From JADJXV01 sp046328995 (GTDB lineage Bacteria > Bacteroidota > Ignavibacteria > Kapaibacteriales > UBA961), in the NCBI GenBank assembly GCA_046328995.1, contig JAXLVN010000003.1, forward strand, positions 248,001 to 312,000: 64,000 bases of DNA, written 5' to 3'. Shown here piece after piece: positions 27,255-36,571 of the stretch. The notes under the pieces were generated by a model that was given only the letters and a program-made list of their open reading frames with translations, did not search any database and was not told the origin of the DNA. The position numbers and the translations under genes are program-made. The stretch's first letter is position 1. Each line of letters opens with the position of its first letter.

Positions 27255-28280
27255 ATGCGAATAGCTCTTGATGCAATGGGAGGCGATTTTGCGCCCGATA
27301 ATGAAGTGCAAGGCGCTGTATTGGCAGCAAAATCGCTGGGAACATCATCAGACCTTGAGGTGATTTTTGTAGGACGTGAAAAGGACATACGTGCCGCATT
27401 ACACAAGGTCGATGCGTCGTCCCTGAAGTATTCTATTGTGCATACTGATGAAGTCGTCGGTATGGGGGACGAACCTGCCACGGTTATCAAGAAAAAACGC
27501 AATTCCTCGCTTTTTAAGGGGATAGAGCTGCATGCCGACGGCAAGGCCGATGCCTTCGTCTCGGCCGGCAATACCGGCGCAGTGATGACGACCGGTACTC
27601 TTGTCTTGGGGCGTATCAAGGGTGTAAGCCGTCCGACAATCGGTTCATTCTTTCCGACCGTGCACAAGCGTCCTGCACTGCTTGTCGATGCTGGGGCGAA
27701 TATAGATTGTAAGCCCAGACATTTATATGAGTTCGCGATTATGGGGAGTATATATTATTCCAAAATAATCGGCGTAGAGCATCCGAAAGTCGGTCTGCTG
27801 AATATTGGCGAAGAGCGCTCAAAAGGCACGGAAGTCGTGCTGCAGACGTATGAACTACTCGAGCAAAGTCCACTCAATTTCAGGGGAAATGTCGAGGGAC
27901 GCGATATACTCTTTGGTGAAGCCGATGTATTTGTCTGTGATGGATTTACAGGAAATATCGTGCTAAAATTTGCCGAAAGTATCATCGGCGTGCTCAAAGC
28001 AAAAGTACGGCAGCATGCCGATAAGGGCTTTCTCGAAAAATTAGCCGTCGGAGCGATGGCTCCCACTCTACGAAAAATTCTCAAAGAATTTGACTATCAG
28101 GAGTATGGCGGTGTTCCGCTGTTGGGGGTCAATGGAGTAGCAATTATCGGGCATGGTAAATCATCCCCTAAAGCTATAGAAAATATGATCCTTCGGGCTG
28201 TTGACGTCGCCGGTAAAAATGTTAATGGGTTGATCGCTTCGACCCTCGCAACTCTCACAATTCCCGCCGAACATACCTAA
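27255..28280 (+). CDS. plsX: Phosphate acyltransferase PlsX
   Basis: 341 residues from the ATG at 27255 (MRIALDAMGGDFAPDNEV); the GTG at 27243 would add four residues. It converts acyl-ACP to acyl-phosphate for phospholipid synthesis at the membrane surface. Family segments include FVSAGNTGAVM, RPAL, VDAGANIDCKP, LLNIGEERSKGTE and DVFVCDGFTGNIVLK. It is followed by fabH after 20 bp. Confidence 0.96.
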   Translation: MRIALDAMGGDFAPDNEVQGAVLAAKSLGTSSDLEVIFVGREKDIRAALHKVDASSLKYSIVHTDEVVGMGDEPATVIKKKRNSSLFKGIELHADGKADAFVSAGNTGAVMTTGTLVLGRIKGVSRPTIGSFFPTVHKRPALLVDAGANIDCKPRHLYEFAIMGSIYYSKIIGVEHPKVGLLNIGEERSKGTEVVLQTYELLEQSPLNFRGNVEGRDILFGEADVFVCDGFTGNIVLKFAESIIGVLKAKVRQHADKGFLEKLAVGAMAPTLRKILKEFDYQEYGGVPLLGVNGVAIIGHGKSSPKAIENMILRAVDVAGKNVNGLIASTLATLTIPAEHT

Positions 28281-28300
28281 ACTTCGAAAGTATAAAACCT

Positions 28301-29287
28301 ATGCCAGCAAATATAACGGCAGTCGCTCATTATGTACCCGATGATGTATTCCCTAATTCCTACTTTGAGGATAAAATCGACACGTCAGACGAGTGGATTC
28401 GTACGCGTACGGGTATCCGCGAGCGTCGATTTCTCTTGAATGGTGCTACGTCGGACCTCATCGTCCCGGCTGCGAAACAATGCCTCGAGCAGCGGGGAAT
28501 TACGCCGCAAGACATTGATTGTGTCATAGTCTGCACGGTGACGCCGGATAATATGTTCCCCTCGACTGCGGCCACTGTGCAACGGAAGCTCGGGCTTACC
28601 AATGCCTGGGGATTCGATCTCTCGGCGGCCTGCTCGGGATTCCTCTATGGCCTCATGACCGCTTCGTCACTTGTAGAGTCCGGCCGGGTGAATCGCGTTC
28701 TCCTCTGCGGAGCCGATAAAATGAGTTCGATTCTGAATCCTGAAGATCGTACAACCTATATTTTATTCGGAGATGGAGGAGGCGCAGTACTTGTCGAGCG
28801 CTCGGACGATGAAAATGTGGGCATTATGGACAGTATTCTCAAAATGGATGGTAATGGCGGCGCCTCGCTCTATATGACAGCCGGAGGCAGCGCCAAGCCG
28901 GCATCGCATGAAACGGTTGATAACAAAGAACATTACGCCGTGCAGGATGGACAGACGGTGTTCAAATCTGCCGTCGTCGGCATGGCTGATGTATCGGCAG
29001 AAATTATGGAAAAAAATAATCTCACGGCAGATGATATTACCTGGCTCGTGCCCCATCAGGCAAATTTGAGAATTATCGATGCCACAGCCCGCAGAATGGG
29101 GTTAAGTCCTGACAAAGTAATGATTAATATCGATCGCTACGGCAATACTACTGCAGGAACGATTCCTATCTGCTTGTCGGAATTATGGCAGCAAGGCAAG
29201 CTCAAATATGGCGATGGTGTGATCCTGGCAAGCTTTGGCGCCGGCTATACATGGGGCAGCATATATCTGCGCTGGGGAATGAAATAA
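28301..29287 (+). CDS. fabH: Beta-ketoacyl-ACP synthase III
   Basis: 328 residues. The catalytic triad is C111 (DLSAACSGFLYGL), H252 (LVPHQANLRI) and N282 (RYGNTTAGTIP). The first motif TSDEWIRTRTGIRERR (28-43) is that of FabH. It starts fatty-acid synthesis by condensing acetyl- or branched acyl-CoA with malonyl-ACP. It lies between plsX and fabD in the same transcription unit. Confidence 0.97.
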   Translation: MPANITAVAHYVPDDVFPNSYFEDKIDTSDEWIRTRTGIRERRFLLNGATSDLIVPAAKQCLEQRGITPQDIDCVIVCTVTPDNMFPSTAATVQRKLGLTNAWGFDLSAACSGFLYGLMTASSLVESGRVNRVLLCGADKMSSILNPEDRTTYILFGDGGGAVLVERSDDENVGIMDSILKMDGNGGASLYMTAGGSAKPASHETVDNKEHYAVQDGQTVFKSAVVGMADVSAEIMEKNNLTADDITWLVPHQANLRIIDATARRMGLSPDKVMINIDRYGNTTAGTIPICLSELWQQGKLKYGDGVILASFGAGYTWGSIYLRWGMK

Positions 29288-29302
29288 TCAATTGAGGAAT
29301 CA

Positions 29303-30217
29303 ATGAACGCACTTTTATTTGCAGGACAGGGCTCACAGTATGTGGGTATGATGCGGGGGCTGACGACTACCTACGCGGAGGCAGCAGAAAAAATCCGCCT
29401 GGCCGACGATATTCTCGGCTTCTCACTGAGTGAAATATGCTTTGACGGTCCGGCTGATACGTTGAAAGAAACGCGCTATACGCAGCCGGCACTCTTTGTC
29501 CATGAAGCAATTCTCGTCGATTTACTTCGGGATAAAATTTCCTGTGAAGCCGTTGCAGGACATTCGCTTGGAGAATATTCAGCGCTGTACGCGGCAGGCG
29601 TTCTGGAGTTCGAATCTGCTTTGAAACTCGTAGCTTTGCGAGGGGAATTAATGTTTCGCGCCGGCGAGGAAAACCCCGGAACTATGCTCGCGGTCATCGG
29701 TCTCGCCGATGAAGTAGTGAGTGATATTTGCACGAAATTAAACGGCGGCGGTGGCGTAATCGTACCGGCAAATTTCAACTCTCCCGGACAGGTCGTCGTG
29801 TCTGGTTCGGCAGAATTCTTACGGGCAAATATCCAGACCTTCAAAGATGCTGGTGCTCGCATGGTTACCGAGTTACCGGTTAGCGGGGCGTTTCATTCAC
29901 CGTTGCTTTTGCCTGCTAAAGAACGTCTGGCAGAGGCAATTCATCAGACAGCTTTTCAGGATGCTCGTGTCGAAGTCTATTGTAATTTCACCGCGCAGCC
30001 TGAAAAAAATGCCACACATCTTCGCGCTTCTCTCATCGAGCAGCTCGTGTCGCCGGTGCGCTGGACAGAGACCATGAACAACATGCATGCCGCAGGTGTG
30101 ACAAATTATATCGAAATTGGTCCGGGCAAGGTGCTCCAAGGTCTTGTCAAACGAACACTTGCGGGAGTCACTTTTACGGGATACGACACAGAATCAGATG
30201 TTCAAAAGCTTGGCTAA
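29303..30217 (+). CDS. fabD: Malonyl-CoA:ACP transacylase
   Basis: 304 residues. FAGQGSQ near the N-terminus, the nucleophile S88 in GHSLGEYSALYAAG, and the second catalytic region PVSGAFHSPLL. It loads malonyl groups onto ACP. 16 bp after fabH. A 270-bp gap with a tandem repeat separates it from fabG. Confidence 0.97.
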   Translation: MNALLFAGQGSQYVGMMRGLTTTYAEAAEKIRLADDILGFSLSEICFDGPADTLKETRYTQPALFVHEAILVDLLRDKISCEAVAGHSLGEYSALYAAGVLEFESALKLVALRGELMFRAGEENPGTMLAVIGLADEVVSDICTKLNGGGGVIVPANFNSPGQVVVSGSAEFLRANIQTFKDAGARMVTELPVSGAFHSPLLLPAKERLAEAIHQTAFQDARVEVYCNFTAQPEKNATHLRASLIEQLVSPVRWTETMNNMHAAGVTNYIEIGPGKVLQGLVKRTLAGVTFTGYDTESDVQKLG

Positions 30218-30392
30218 AAGTCATGGGTATTGATGATAAGAGCAAGCGAATCTGCTGCCCGACAAATCCCCGAAAAAGACAATAGTATGCCGTACCTGTC
30301 GGCCATTCCCTACAGAATAATACGTTGGTAAGAACCGGACACTACAAAAACCAGGTAAAATATAATTTACATAGCAACATACAGAAGCACAA

Positions 30393-30468
30393 CAGACTTA
30401 CGACTTACAGACTTACGACTTACAGACTTACGACTTACAGACTCACAGACTTACGACTCACAGACTTA
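30393..30468. repeat. 15-bp tandem repeat (CAGACTTACGACTTA)
   Basis: About five units, some degraded to CAGACTCACAGACTTA, in the fabD-fabG gap. It shares the GACTTA core with the array at 24605-24690. It ends 20 bp before the fabG start. Confidence 0.88.
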
Positions 30469-30488
30469 ATAGACAAAGAAAAAAAACT

Positions 30489-31238
30489 ATGGATAAACGT
30501 TTTGCAGGAAAAGTAGCAGTAGTCACCGGCGGTTCACGCGGTATCGGAGAGGCAATTGTTCGGCGGCTCGCCGGTGAAGGCGCGCGCGTGTACGCCACGT
30601 ATAATAGTAATCCTGACCGAGCCAAAAGCATACAGGAAGAGCTCACTAAGGACGGTCAGTCGGTACGCTTTATTCAGGCGGATGTATCGAAAGAGCAGTC
30701 CGTCAAAGAACTGATTGATGAGGTGGTAAAAGAAGTAGGGCGGATCGACGTACTGGTTAATAATGCTGGAATTACCCGTGATACATTGCTTATGAGAATG
30801 TCCGAGAGCGACTGGGACGATGTGCTTGATACCAATCTCAAGGGGGCATTTCTGACCTGCAAAGCAGTATGCCGCACGATGATGAGTCAACGCAAGGGCC
30901 GAATTATCAATATCGGTTCGATTGTCGGGATTAACGGTAATCCCGGACAGGCGAATTATTGCTCCTCGAAAGCAGGGCTTATAGGGCTAACAAAATCTCT
31001 TGCAAAAGAACTATCATCTCGGAATATTTTAGTAAATTGCATTGCTCCCGGGTATGTAGAAACCGATATGACGGACAAATTAACCGATGAGCAGCGAGCG
31101 GCATTTGCATCGCAGATTCCTCTCAAGAGAGCTGCCAAACCGGATGAAATTGCCTCTGCCGTTGCTTTCTTTGTATCAGACGATGCAAGCTATATTACCG
31201 GGCAGGTATTGAGCGTTGATGGCGGACTCGCCATGTAA
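30489..31238 (+). CDS. fabG: 3-oxoacyl-ACP reductase
   Basis: 249 residues, SDR family. The NADPH site TGGSRGIG is at 13-20, NNAG at 91-94, and catalytic S144, Y157 and K161 are present; the C-terminal GQVLSVDGG is typical of FabG. It reduces beta-ketoacyl-ACP. It is within the fab block, but its distance from fabD (with the repeat between) allows a separate transcription start. Confidence 0.96.
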   Translation: MDKRFAGKVAVVTGGSRGIGEAIVRRLAGEGARVYATYNSNPDRAKSIQEELTKDGQSVRFIQADVSKEQSVKELIDEVVKEVGRIDVLVNNAGITRDTLLMRMSESDWDDVLDTNLKGAFLTCKAVCRTMMSQRKGRIINIGSIVGINGNPGQANYCSSKAGLIGLTKSLAKELSSRNILVNCIAPGYVETDMTDKLTDEQRAAFASQIPLKRAAKPDEIASAVAFFVSDDASYITGQVLSVDGGLAM

Positions 31239-31355
31239 GAGCTGGATTGACCGGGATACCTACGAAGCGATAGAATAGGCCGGGACATCAATGGTTGGTA
31301 TATTAATTTGAATATCTGAATTGTTTATATTATTTACTTTTTTTAGGAGACAGCA

Positions 31356-31607
31356 ATGTCGGTTCCCATGTCTGCAGTAGCAACAAAAGTTATAGAAATT
31401 ATCGTCAATAAATTAGGCGTTGAAGAAGGTCAAGTCACGCTTGCAGCTTCATTTACCAATGACTTAGGCGCGGATTCTCTCGATACGGTAGAGCTGATTA
31501 TGGAGTTTGAGCGCTCGTTTAACCTCACCATCGAAGATGCTGATGCCGAGAAAATTCAAACAGTGGGCGATGCAATCGGCTATATTGAGTCAAAAGTGAC
31601 GGTATAA
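31356..31607 (+). CDS. acpP: Acyl carrier protein
   Basis: 83 residues, acidic, with the phosphopantetheine serine S41 in LGADSLDTVELIMEFE. The ATG at 31356 has a good AGGAGA site six bases upstream; an internal ATG four codons later would give the more usual 79 residues. It is the soluble carrier for all fab enzymes around it. Confidence 0.97.
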   Translation: MSVPMSAVATKVIEIIVNKLGVEEGQVTLAASFTNDLGADSLDTVELIMEFERSFNLTIEDADAEKIQTVGDAIGYIESKVTV

Positions 31608-31746
31608 TCGAAGCAGCAACTCTATCCTCATGTTGCGGCAGTAAATCGATACGCTAATTGGTCCGGCGGAGCGCGGAAAAGCGTTCCCGCCGTGCCATTA
31701 CGCACTTGATTGCCCAATCAACCTTGAAACACAATATTAAATACGT

Positions 31747-33006
31747 ATGGCGCGCTATAATTTTCCAAAAATAGTCGTTACGGGAGTGGGTGCAGTCACT
31801 CCCATAGGCAATACTGCGCAAGAATTTTGGGATGGGATGATGTCCGGAAAGTCCGGTGGAGGACCGATTACACGATTTGACCCAACGGAATTCGACACAA
31901 AATTTGCGTGTGAAGTTAAGCATTACGATCCGCTGTTGTGCATGAACCGTAAGGAAATCCAGAGAATGGATTTGTTTACGCAGTTTGCAATTTCGTCTGC
32001 TGTGATGGCAGTCGAGGACTCTGGCATCGATTTTGAAAAGACGGATAAAAACCGTGTAGGTGTGATTATCGGTTCGGGAATCGGCGGGATGTGGACCTAT
32101 CATCATCAGCAGACCAATCTCTACGAGCGCGGCGGAAAGCCGGATAGAATTTCTCCGTTTTTTGTGCCGATGCTTATATCCGACATAGCTGCCGGTCATG
32201 TAGCGATACGATGGGGATTAAAAGGACCAAATTACGCAACTGTTTCAGCTTGCGCGACTTCCTCCCACTCTATTGCAGATGCGCTCATGCTTTTGCAGCG
32301 TGGTAATGCCGATGTGATGGTCGTTGGCGGCACGGAAGCAGTGATTTGCCCGATGGGAATTGGCGGCTTTAATGCTATGAAGGCACTCTCGACACGCAAT
32401 GATTCACCGGAAACGGCTAGCCGGCCATTCGATGCCGAGCGCGATGGATTCGTCATGGGTGAAGGCAGCGGAATGCTTATACTCGAGACACTCGAGCATG
32501 CCTTAAATCGTGGTGCGAAAATTTACGCTGAAGTCAGCGGAATCGGCCTTACCGATGATGCATTTCATATCACGCAGCCCGCACCGGGCGGTGAAGGTGC
32601 CGTTCGCTCAATGCAGCTATGTATTGAGGATGCAGGACTTCTGCCGACGGATATTGATTATATCAATGCCCATGGTACTTCGACACCATTTAACGATAAA
32701 AACGAATCGGAAGCGATTAAGACCGTCTTCGGCGAGCATGCAGCGCATCTTGCCGTGAGCTCAACGAAGTCTATGACCGGTCACTTACTTGGAGCTGCCG
32801 GAGGAATTGAAGCAATTGCAACGGTACTTGCAATAAAGCACTCTATGATTCCGCCGACGATTAATTATCAGACTCCGGATCCGGCTTGCGATCTTAATTA
32901 TGTACCGAATACACCGATTGCACGGAAAATTCGCGCTGCGGTGAGTAATACGTTTGGATTCGGCGGACATAATGCATCGATCTGCTTCAAAGCATATGAA
33001 GGATAA
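31747..33006 (+). CDS. fabF: Beta-ketoacyl-ACP synthase II
   Basis: 419 residues. Active-site C169 in TVSACATSSHSIADAL, the first histidine in INAHGTSTPFND and the second in TGHLLGAAGGIEA; the C-terminal SNTFGFGGHNASICF is typical. It elongates acyl-ACP chains. Closes the fab block before a strong terminator. Confidence 0.97.
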   Translation: MARYNFPKIVVTGVGAVTPIGNTAQEFWDGMMSGKSGGGPITRFDPTEFDTKFACEVKHYDPLLCMNRKEIQRMDLFTQFAISSAVMAVEDSGIDFEKTDKNRVGVIIGSGIGGMWTYHHQQTNLYERGGKPDRISPFFVPMLISDIAAGHVAIRWGLKGPNYATVSACATSSHSIADALMLLQRGNADVMVVGGTEAVICPMGIGGFNAMKALSTRNDSPETASRPFDAERDGFVMGEGSGMLILETLEHALNRGAKIYAEVSGIGLTDDAFHITQPAPGGEGAVRSMQLCIEDAGLLPTDIDYINAHGTSTPFNDKNESEAIKTVFGEHAAHLAVSSTKSMTGHLLGAAGGIEAIATVLAIKHSMIPPTINYQTPDPACDLNYVPNTPIARKIRAAVSNTFGFGGHNASICFKAYEG

Positions 33007-33042
33007 TGTAGAGCATGACGGAAATGTACTATCAGTTTTTTT

Positions 33043-33072
33043 AGGTCAGACAGGAATGTCTGACCTTTTTTA
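33043..33072 (+). terminator. Rho-independent terminator between fabF and rnc
   Basis: Perfect 10-bp stem AGGTCAGACA / TGTCTGACCT with a GGAA loop and TTTTTTAT after it. It indicates that rnc is at least partly transcribed separately or by read-through. Confidence 0.9.
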
Positions 33073-33089
33073 TACATGAACGGAATTTT

Positions 33090-33896
33090 GTGAAAGAGAT
33101 CTTCCAGCAAATTTACTCTAATTTTCTGCGACTGACGCACTTACAGAAGTCAGATACGGCGCAGATGTTTCCTAAAGTCGGCTTTTTGGATGATAAGCGG
33201 AAGCAGGCACTTGAGAAAACTCTCGGCGTAAAAATTTCAAATGCTCACATTTACGAGCAGGCGCTTACTCATCGGTCGTATCTACAAGTTATTAATATAC
33301 CGAAGCTTATTTCAAATGAACGCCTCGAATTTCTGGGCGATTCGATCCTTGGGGCCGTCATTGCCGAGTATTTATTCTATAATTATACGCAGGATCAGGA
33401 AGGTGAGCTGACGAAGATGCGCTCGTGGCTTGTCAACCGTAAGTCGCTCGGTGTATGCGCCCGACAGATGCATTTAGAAGAGTTTCTGATGGTGAGTTTT
33501 AGCGCAAGTCAGTCATTGCAAAAGGGTAACGAAACCATGCTCTCGGACGCTATGGAGGCAATCATAGCAGCAATTTACCTCGATTCCGGCATGGAAACAG
33601 CAGAGAAATTTATCGTTCAAATGATGCTGCCGATTATGATGAATGAGCAGGTGATGAAGGATACCAATTTCAAAAGTATTCTTCTTGAACTCGTGCAAAG
33701 TGAAGGGAAAGAACCTCCACGATATGTCGTGATGAGTGAAGCAGGCCCGGATCACGAAAAAGAATTTGTCGTCGGTGTCTATGTAGGAGGAGAATGCCTC
33801 GGTACAGGAAGCGGGAAAAATAAAAAACAAGCGGAGCAGTTCGCTGCTAAACAAGCACTAGATAAAGGAATTATAGCAGACTCTACACCCGAATAA
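33090..33896 (+). CDS. rnc: Ribonuclease III
   Basis: 268 residues. RNase III signature NERLEFLGDSILG at 76-88 (E80 and D84 metal-site residues), the second acidic site SDAMEAIIAAIYLD, and a C-terminal double-stranded RNA-binding domain (FKSILLELVQSEGKEPPRYVV to KQAEQFAAKQALDKG). The GTG at 33090 gives an N-terminal extension of about 35 residues before the conserved core; a later start is possible. It processes rRNA and structured mRNAs. The fab-rnc linkage is widely conserved. Confidence 0.94.
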   Translation: MKEIFQQIYSNFLRLTHLQKSDTAQMFPKVGFLDDKRKQALEKTLGVKISNAHIYEQALTHRSYLQVINIPKLISNERLEFLGDSILGAVIAEYLFYNYTQDQEGELTKMRSWLVNRKSLGVCARQMHLEEFLMVSFSASQSLQKGNETMLSDAMEAIIAAIYLDSGMETAEKFIVQMMLPIMMNEQVMKDTNFKSILLELVQSEGKEPPRYVVMSEAGPDHEKEFVVGVYVGGECLGTGSGKNKKQAEQFAAKQALDKGIIADSTPE

Positions 33897-33913
33897 CAAA
33901 ACAGTATGAAATT

Positions 33914-33946
33914 AAAGCCGCATTTTTGGAATGCGGCTTTTTTTAT
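33914..33946 (+). terminator. Rho-independent terminator of rnc
   Basis: AAAGCCGCATT / AATGCGGCTTT with a short loop and a run of seven T. Confidence 0.92.
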
Positions 33947-34021
33947 ATCGACTGAAGGTATGCGATGCTCACTAGTATTGAAAACGGGTGGGCAGTAGAA
34001 TGTAACTTTACAAGGAAATAA

Positions 34022-35623
34022 ATGAAAAATATAATAGTTGCTGTCTTTTTACTCTGTTCGGTGACGCTCTCCGGAGCAGTTCCGAAATTAATCGTCGTAA
34101 TCTCTTACGATCAGATGCGGGGAGATTATCCGGAAAAATGGGAAGGGTTATGGGGCAAAAAAGGATTTAATCGGATAAGAAACGAAGGGGTTCATTATAC
34201 GCAGTGCTATTTTGACCACGCAACCAATATGACCTGTCCCGGACATTCGGTGCTCATGACGGGCTGCTATCCGGCAAAGACGGGCATTGTTTCGAATGAT
34301 TTCTATGATAAAGACAGAGGAAAAATGTGCTACTGTACGGCCGACTCTCTCTATCCGGTGCGGGGGAATTTCCGTGAGGGCAGGTCACCGCTTCTGATGA
34401 AAATGCCCACGCTCGGTGATTACCTGATGGAACAATCTCCCAAAAGCAAAGTCATGGGAATTGGGCTCAAAGACAGGGCCGGAATTGTAATGTCGGGCAA
34501 AAAAGCGCAGACAGTCTTGTGGTTCGATGAGGAAATCGGTGAGTTCGGTACGTCGTCGTATTACACACGACCCGCGTGGCTGAGTGAATGGAATGCACAA
34601 AACAGTCTCAAGAAGTATGCAGGAAAGGCGTGGAACACGTTGATTTCACCTGCGATAGGTGAGGTAGACTCTGTTCGGTGGGAAGGCAATTTTCCCGGCG
34701 GCGGGAAGATTTTTCCACACCTGATACCGGCAGATACAGCCGATAAAAGCTACACCGACGCGTTTCTGGTAAGCCCATACTCGGTCGAGTATCTTTTTGC
34801 CGCTGCCCGAGAGATGATTTATCGTGAGAAATTAGGCAAAGACAACGCACCCGACATTCTCTCAATTGCTGTATCGACAACGGATTATGTCGGCCATGTG
34901 TTTGGTCCGGACAGTAGAGAACTGCAAGAACTCTATCTACATATTGACCGTTACTTAGGCGAGTTTATCGATTATTTGGATACGAAAGTAGGCAGAGATA
35001 AATATGTGCTTGTCATCACCTCCGATCATGGTGTGGGGCCTATTCCGGAGGCGGTACGGGAAGTCGGACGCGAGAAAATAGACGCAGGACGACTCTCAAA
35101 AGACAAGGTAAAAGCTAAAATGAACAAGTACTTACAGATGTTCTTGCCCGCCGGCAGTCAGGATGATTGTATTGACCGGATAGAATTACCGTCGGTCTTT
35201 TTGAATCATCAGGTTCTTGAGAAATACCACCTTAACGAAGATGCGCTTCTCGATTCGCTGGTACAATTTACCAGACAATTGGAAGGAATGAATCTTGCTG
35301 CATCCACCAAAAAGCTTCTCAAGGCCAGGCCCGCTGATTGGGACGAAGCGATATGGAAGATGGTGAAAAATGATGTCTATGCTGCCCGTACGGGTGAGAT
35401 GATATGCTACGCGAAGCCATATTGGATCTATGGAAGTAATCCTGCAACTCACGGAACACCATACGATTACGATCGTCATGTCCCGTTGATGATGCTTGGG
35501 AATGTCATCAAGAAGCGAACCTCTTCCGCGACCGTTTCACCGGCGGACATTGCGCCGACTATTGGGACGATGTTGGGTATTCGAATGCTGGGAATAGATG
35601 GGCATGCAATCGATTTACGATAG
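34022..35623 (+). CDS. PafA-like alkaline phosphatase superfamily enzyme
   Basis: 533 residues, signal peptide about 1-19. Metal and nucleophile residues of the PafA type are recognisable: D30 in VVISYDQMRGDY, nucleophile T71 in DHATNMTCPGHSVLMTG, TTDYVGHVFGPDS, ITSDHGVG and THGTPYDYDRHVPLMMLG. It is predicted to be a periplasmic phosphomonoesterase that works independently of phosphate supply. Its 3' end overlaps the convergent RmlD-like gene by nine bases. Confidence 0.88.
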   Translation: MKNIIVAVFLLCSVTLSGAVPKLIVVISYDQMRGDYPEKWEGLWGKKGFNRIRNEGVHYTQCYFDHATNMTCPGHSVLMTGCYPAKTGIVSNDFYDKDRGKMCYCTADSLYPVRGNFREGRSPLLMKMPTLGDYLMEQSPKSKVMGIGLKDRAGIVMSGKKAQTVLWFDEEIGEFGTSSYYTRPAWLSEWNAQNSLKKYAGKAWNTLISPAIGEVDSVRWEGNFPGGGKIFPHLIPADTADKSYTDAFLVSPYSVEYLFAAAREMIYREKLGKDNAPDILSIAVSTTDYVGHVFGPDSRELQELYLHIDRYLGEFIDYLDTKVGRDKYVLVITSDHGVGPIPEAVREVGREKIDAGRLSKDKVKAKMNKYLQMFLPAGSQDDCIDRIELPSVFLNHQVLEKYHLNEDALLDSLVQFTRQLEGMNLAASTKKLLKARPADWDEAIWKMVKNDVYAARTGEMICYAKPYWIYGSNPATHGTPYDYDRHVPLMMLGNVIKKRTSSATVSPADIAPTIGTMLGIRMLGIDGHAIDLR

Positions 35624-36562
35624 TTTGGGAATCAATGTCTGTAGCTCATCACGTGCGGCGATTTGTCTGCGGAGGCTCTGTAATCCCTCTAGTGAAGTAG
35701 AGAATCGCACACCGAGTTCTGACTCTGCTTTTAACGTCAAAAGGCCACCTTTGAGTGGTCTTTTTGCTTTTTGCTGTAAATCAGCTGTGAGAATTGGTTG
35801 AATGATATCCTCATTAAAACCATAGACATGAGCAATGCATCGAGCGAATTCCAAGCGAGATTGCCAATCGACACCGGCAATGTGATAGATGCCTTGCTTT
35901 TGTAATTGCATAATTTTCAAAAGAGCTAGGGCGATATCGTCGGTGAGCGTAGCATTCGAAATTTGATCAGTGACGACTTTAAATGGTATGTTTTTATTGA
36001 ATTGAGCGATTACCCAATCGGCAAAATCGGTATGTTGATACGATGAAATGCCATAGACGACATTAGTGCGGATGATGGTTGACAGTACGCCGGAGGAGCG
36101 GCAGACATTTTCCGAGGCTAGCTTGGTCTTGCCGTAATAGGACAGAGGATTCGGCGTATCTGTCTCATAATACAGTCCTTTAGTACCGTCGAAAATATAA
36201 TCGGTAGAGAAGTGAATGAGATGAGAATCGGTGATTTTACACATGCGGGCGATAGTTTCGACGAGCTTGACGTTGACGCTCCATGCAGTACTGCGGTCAT
36301 CTTCACAAGCATCAACATTTGTCATTGCTGCACAATTAATCGTAAAGGTCGGGAGCTCGCGAAGCATAATTTCTTTGAGCATCTGTGGACGTGAATAGTC
36401 GAACGGATAGCAGGTCACTCGTTCGATATCGACTTGAGAGGAAAAGCCGGATGAAAGAAGAACTAAATTCCAGTGGGTATCTGCAAGAAGAAGCCGGATA
36501 ATTGCTTCCGCGACTTTACTGCGGGCGCCTATAATGAGTATTTTCAGAGGGTCTGTCTGCAT
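35615..36562 (-). CDS. RmlD-like NAD(P)-dependent sugar-nucleotide reductase (extended SDR)
   Basis: 315 residues. A Rossmann start (ILIIGARSKVAEAI), NCAAMTNVDACEDD, HFSTDYIFDG and the catalytic SYYGKTKLASE are those of dTDP-4-dehydrorhamnose reductase relatives. The N-terminal glycine motif is GARSKVA, not the usual GxxGQLG, so the exact substrate is uncertain. Sits 9 bp after ispD and is likely cotranscribed with it. The 3' end overlaps the phosphatase gene on the other strand. Confidence 0.82.
   Translation of the reverse strand: MQTDPLKILIIGARSKVAEAIIRLLLADTHWNLVLLSSGFSSQVDIERVTCYPFDYSRPQMLKEIMLRELPTFTINCAAMTNVDACEDDRSTAWSVNVKLVETIARMCKITDSHLIHFSTDYIFDGTKGLYYETDTPNPLSYYGKTKLASENVCRSSGVLSTIIRTNVVYGISSYQHTDFADWVIAQFNKNIPFKVVTDQISNATLTDDIALALLKIMQLQKQGIYHIAGVDWQSRLEFARCIAHVYGFNEDIIQPILTADLQQKAKRPLKGGLLTLKAESELGVRFSTSLEGLQSLRRQIAARDELQTLIPKLS
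35739..35771 (+). terminator. Terminator-like hairpin inside the RmlD-like gene, plus-strand sense
   Basis: AAAAGGCCAC / GTGGTCTTTT followed by TTTTTGCTTTTT, about 115 nt past the phosphatase stop codon. Because the genes converge and overlap, the phosphatase message probably ends within the antisense of its neighbour. Confidence 0.65.
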
Positions 36563-36571
36563 ATTTGGGTA

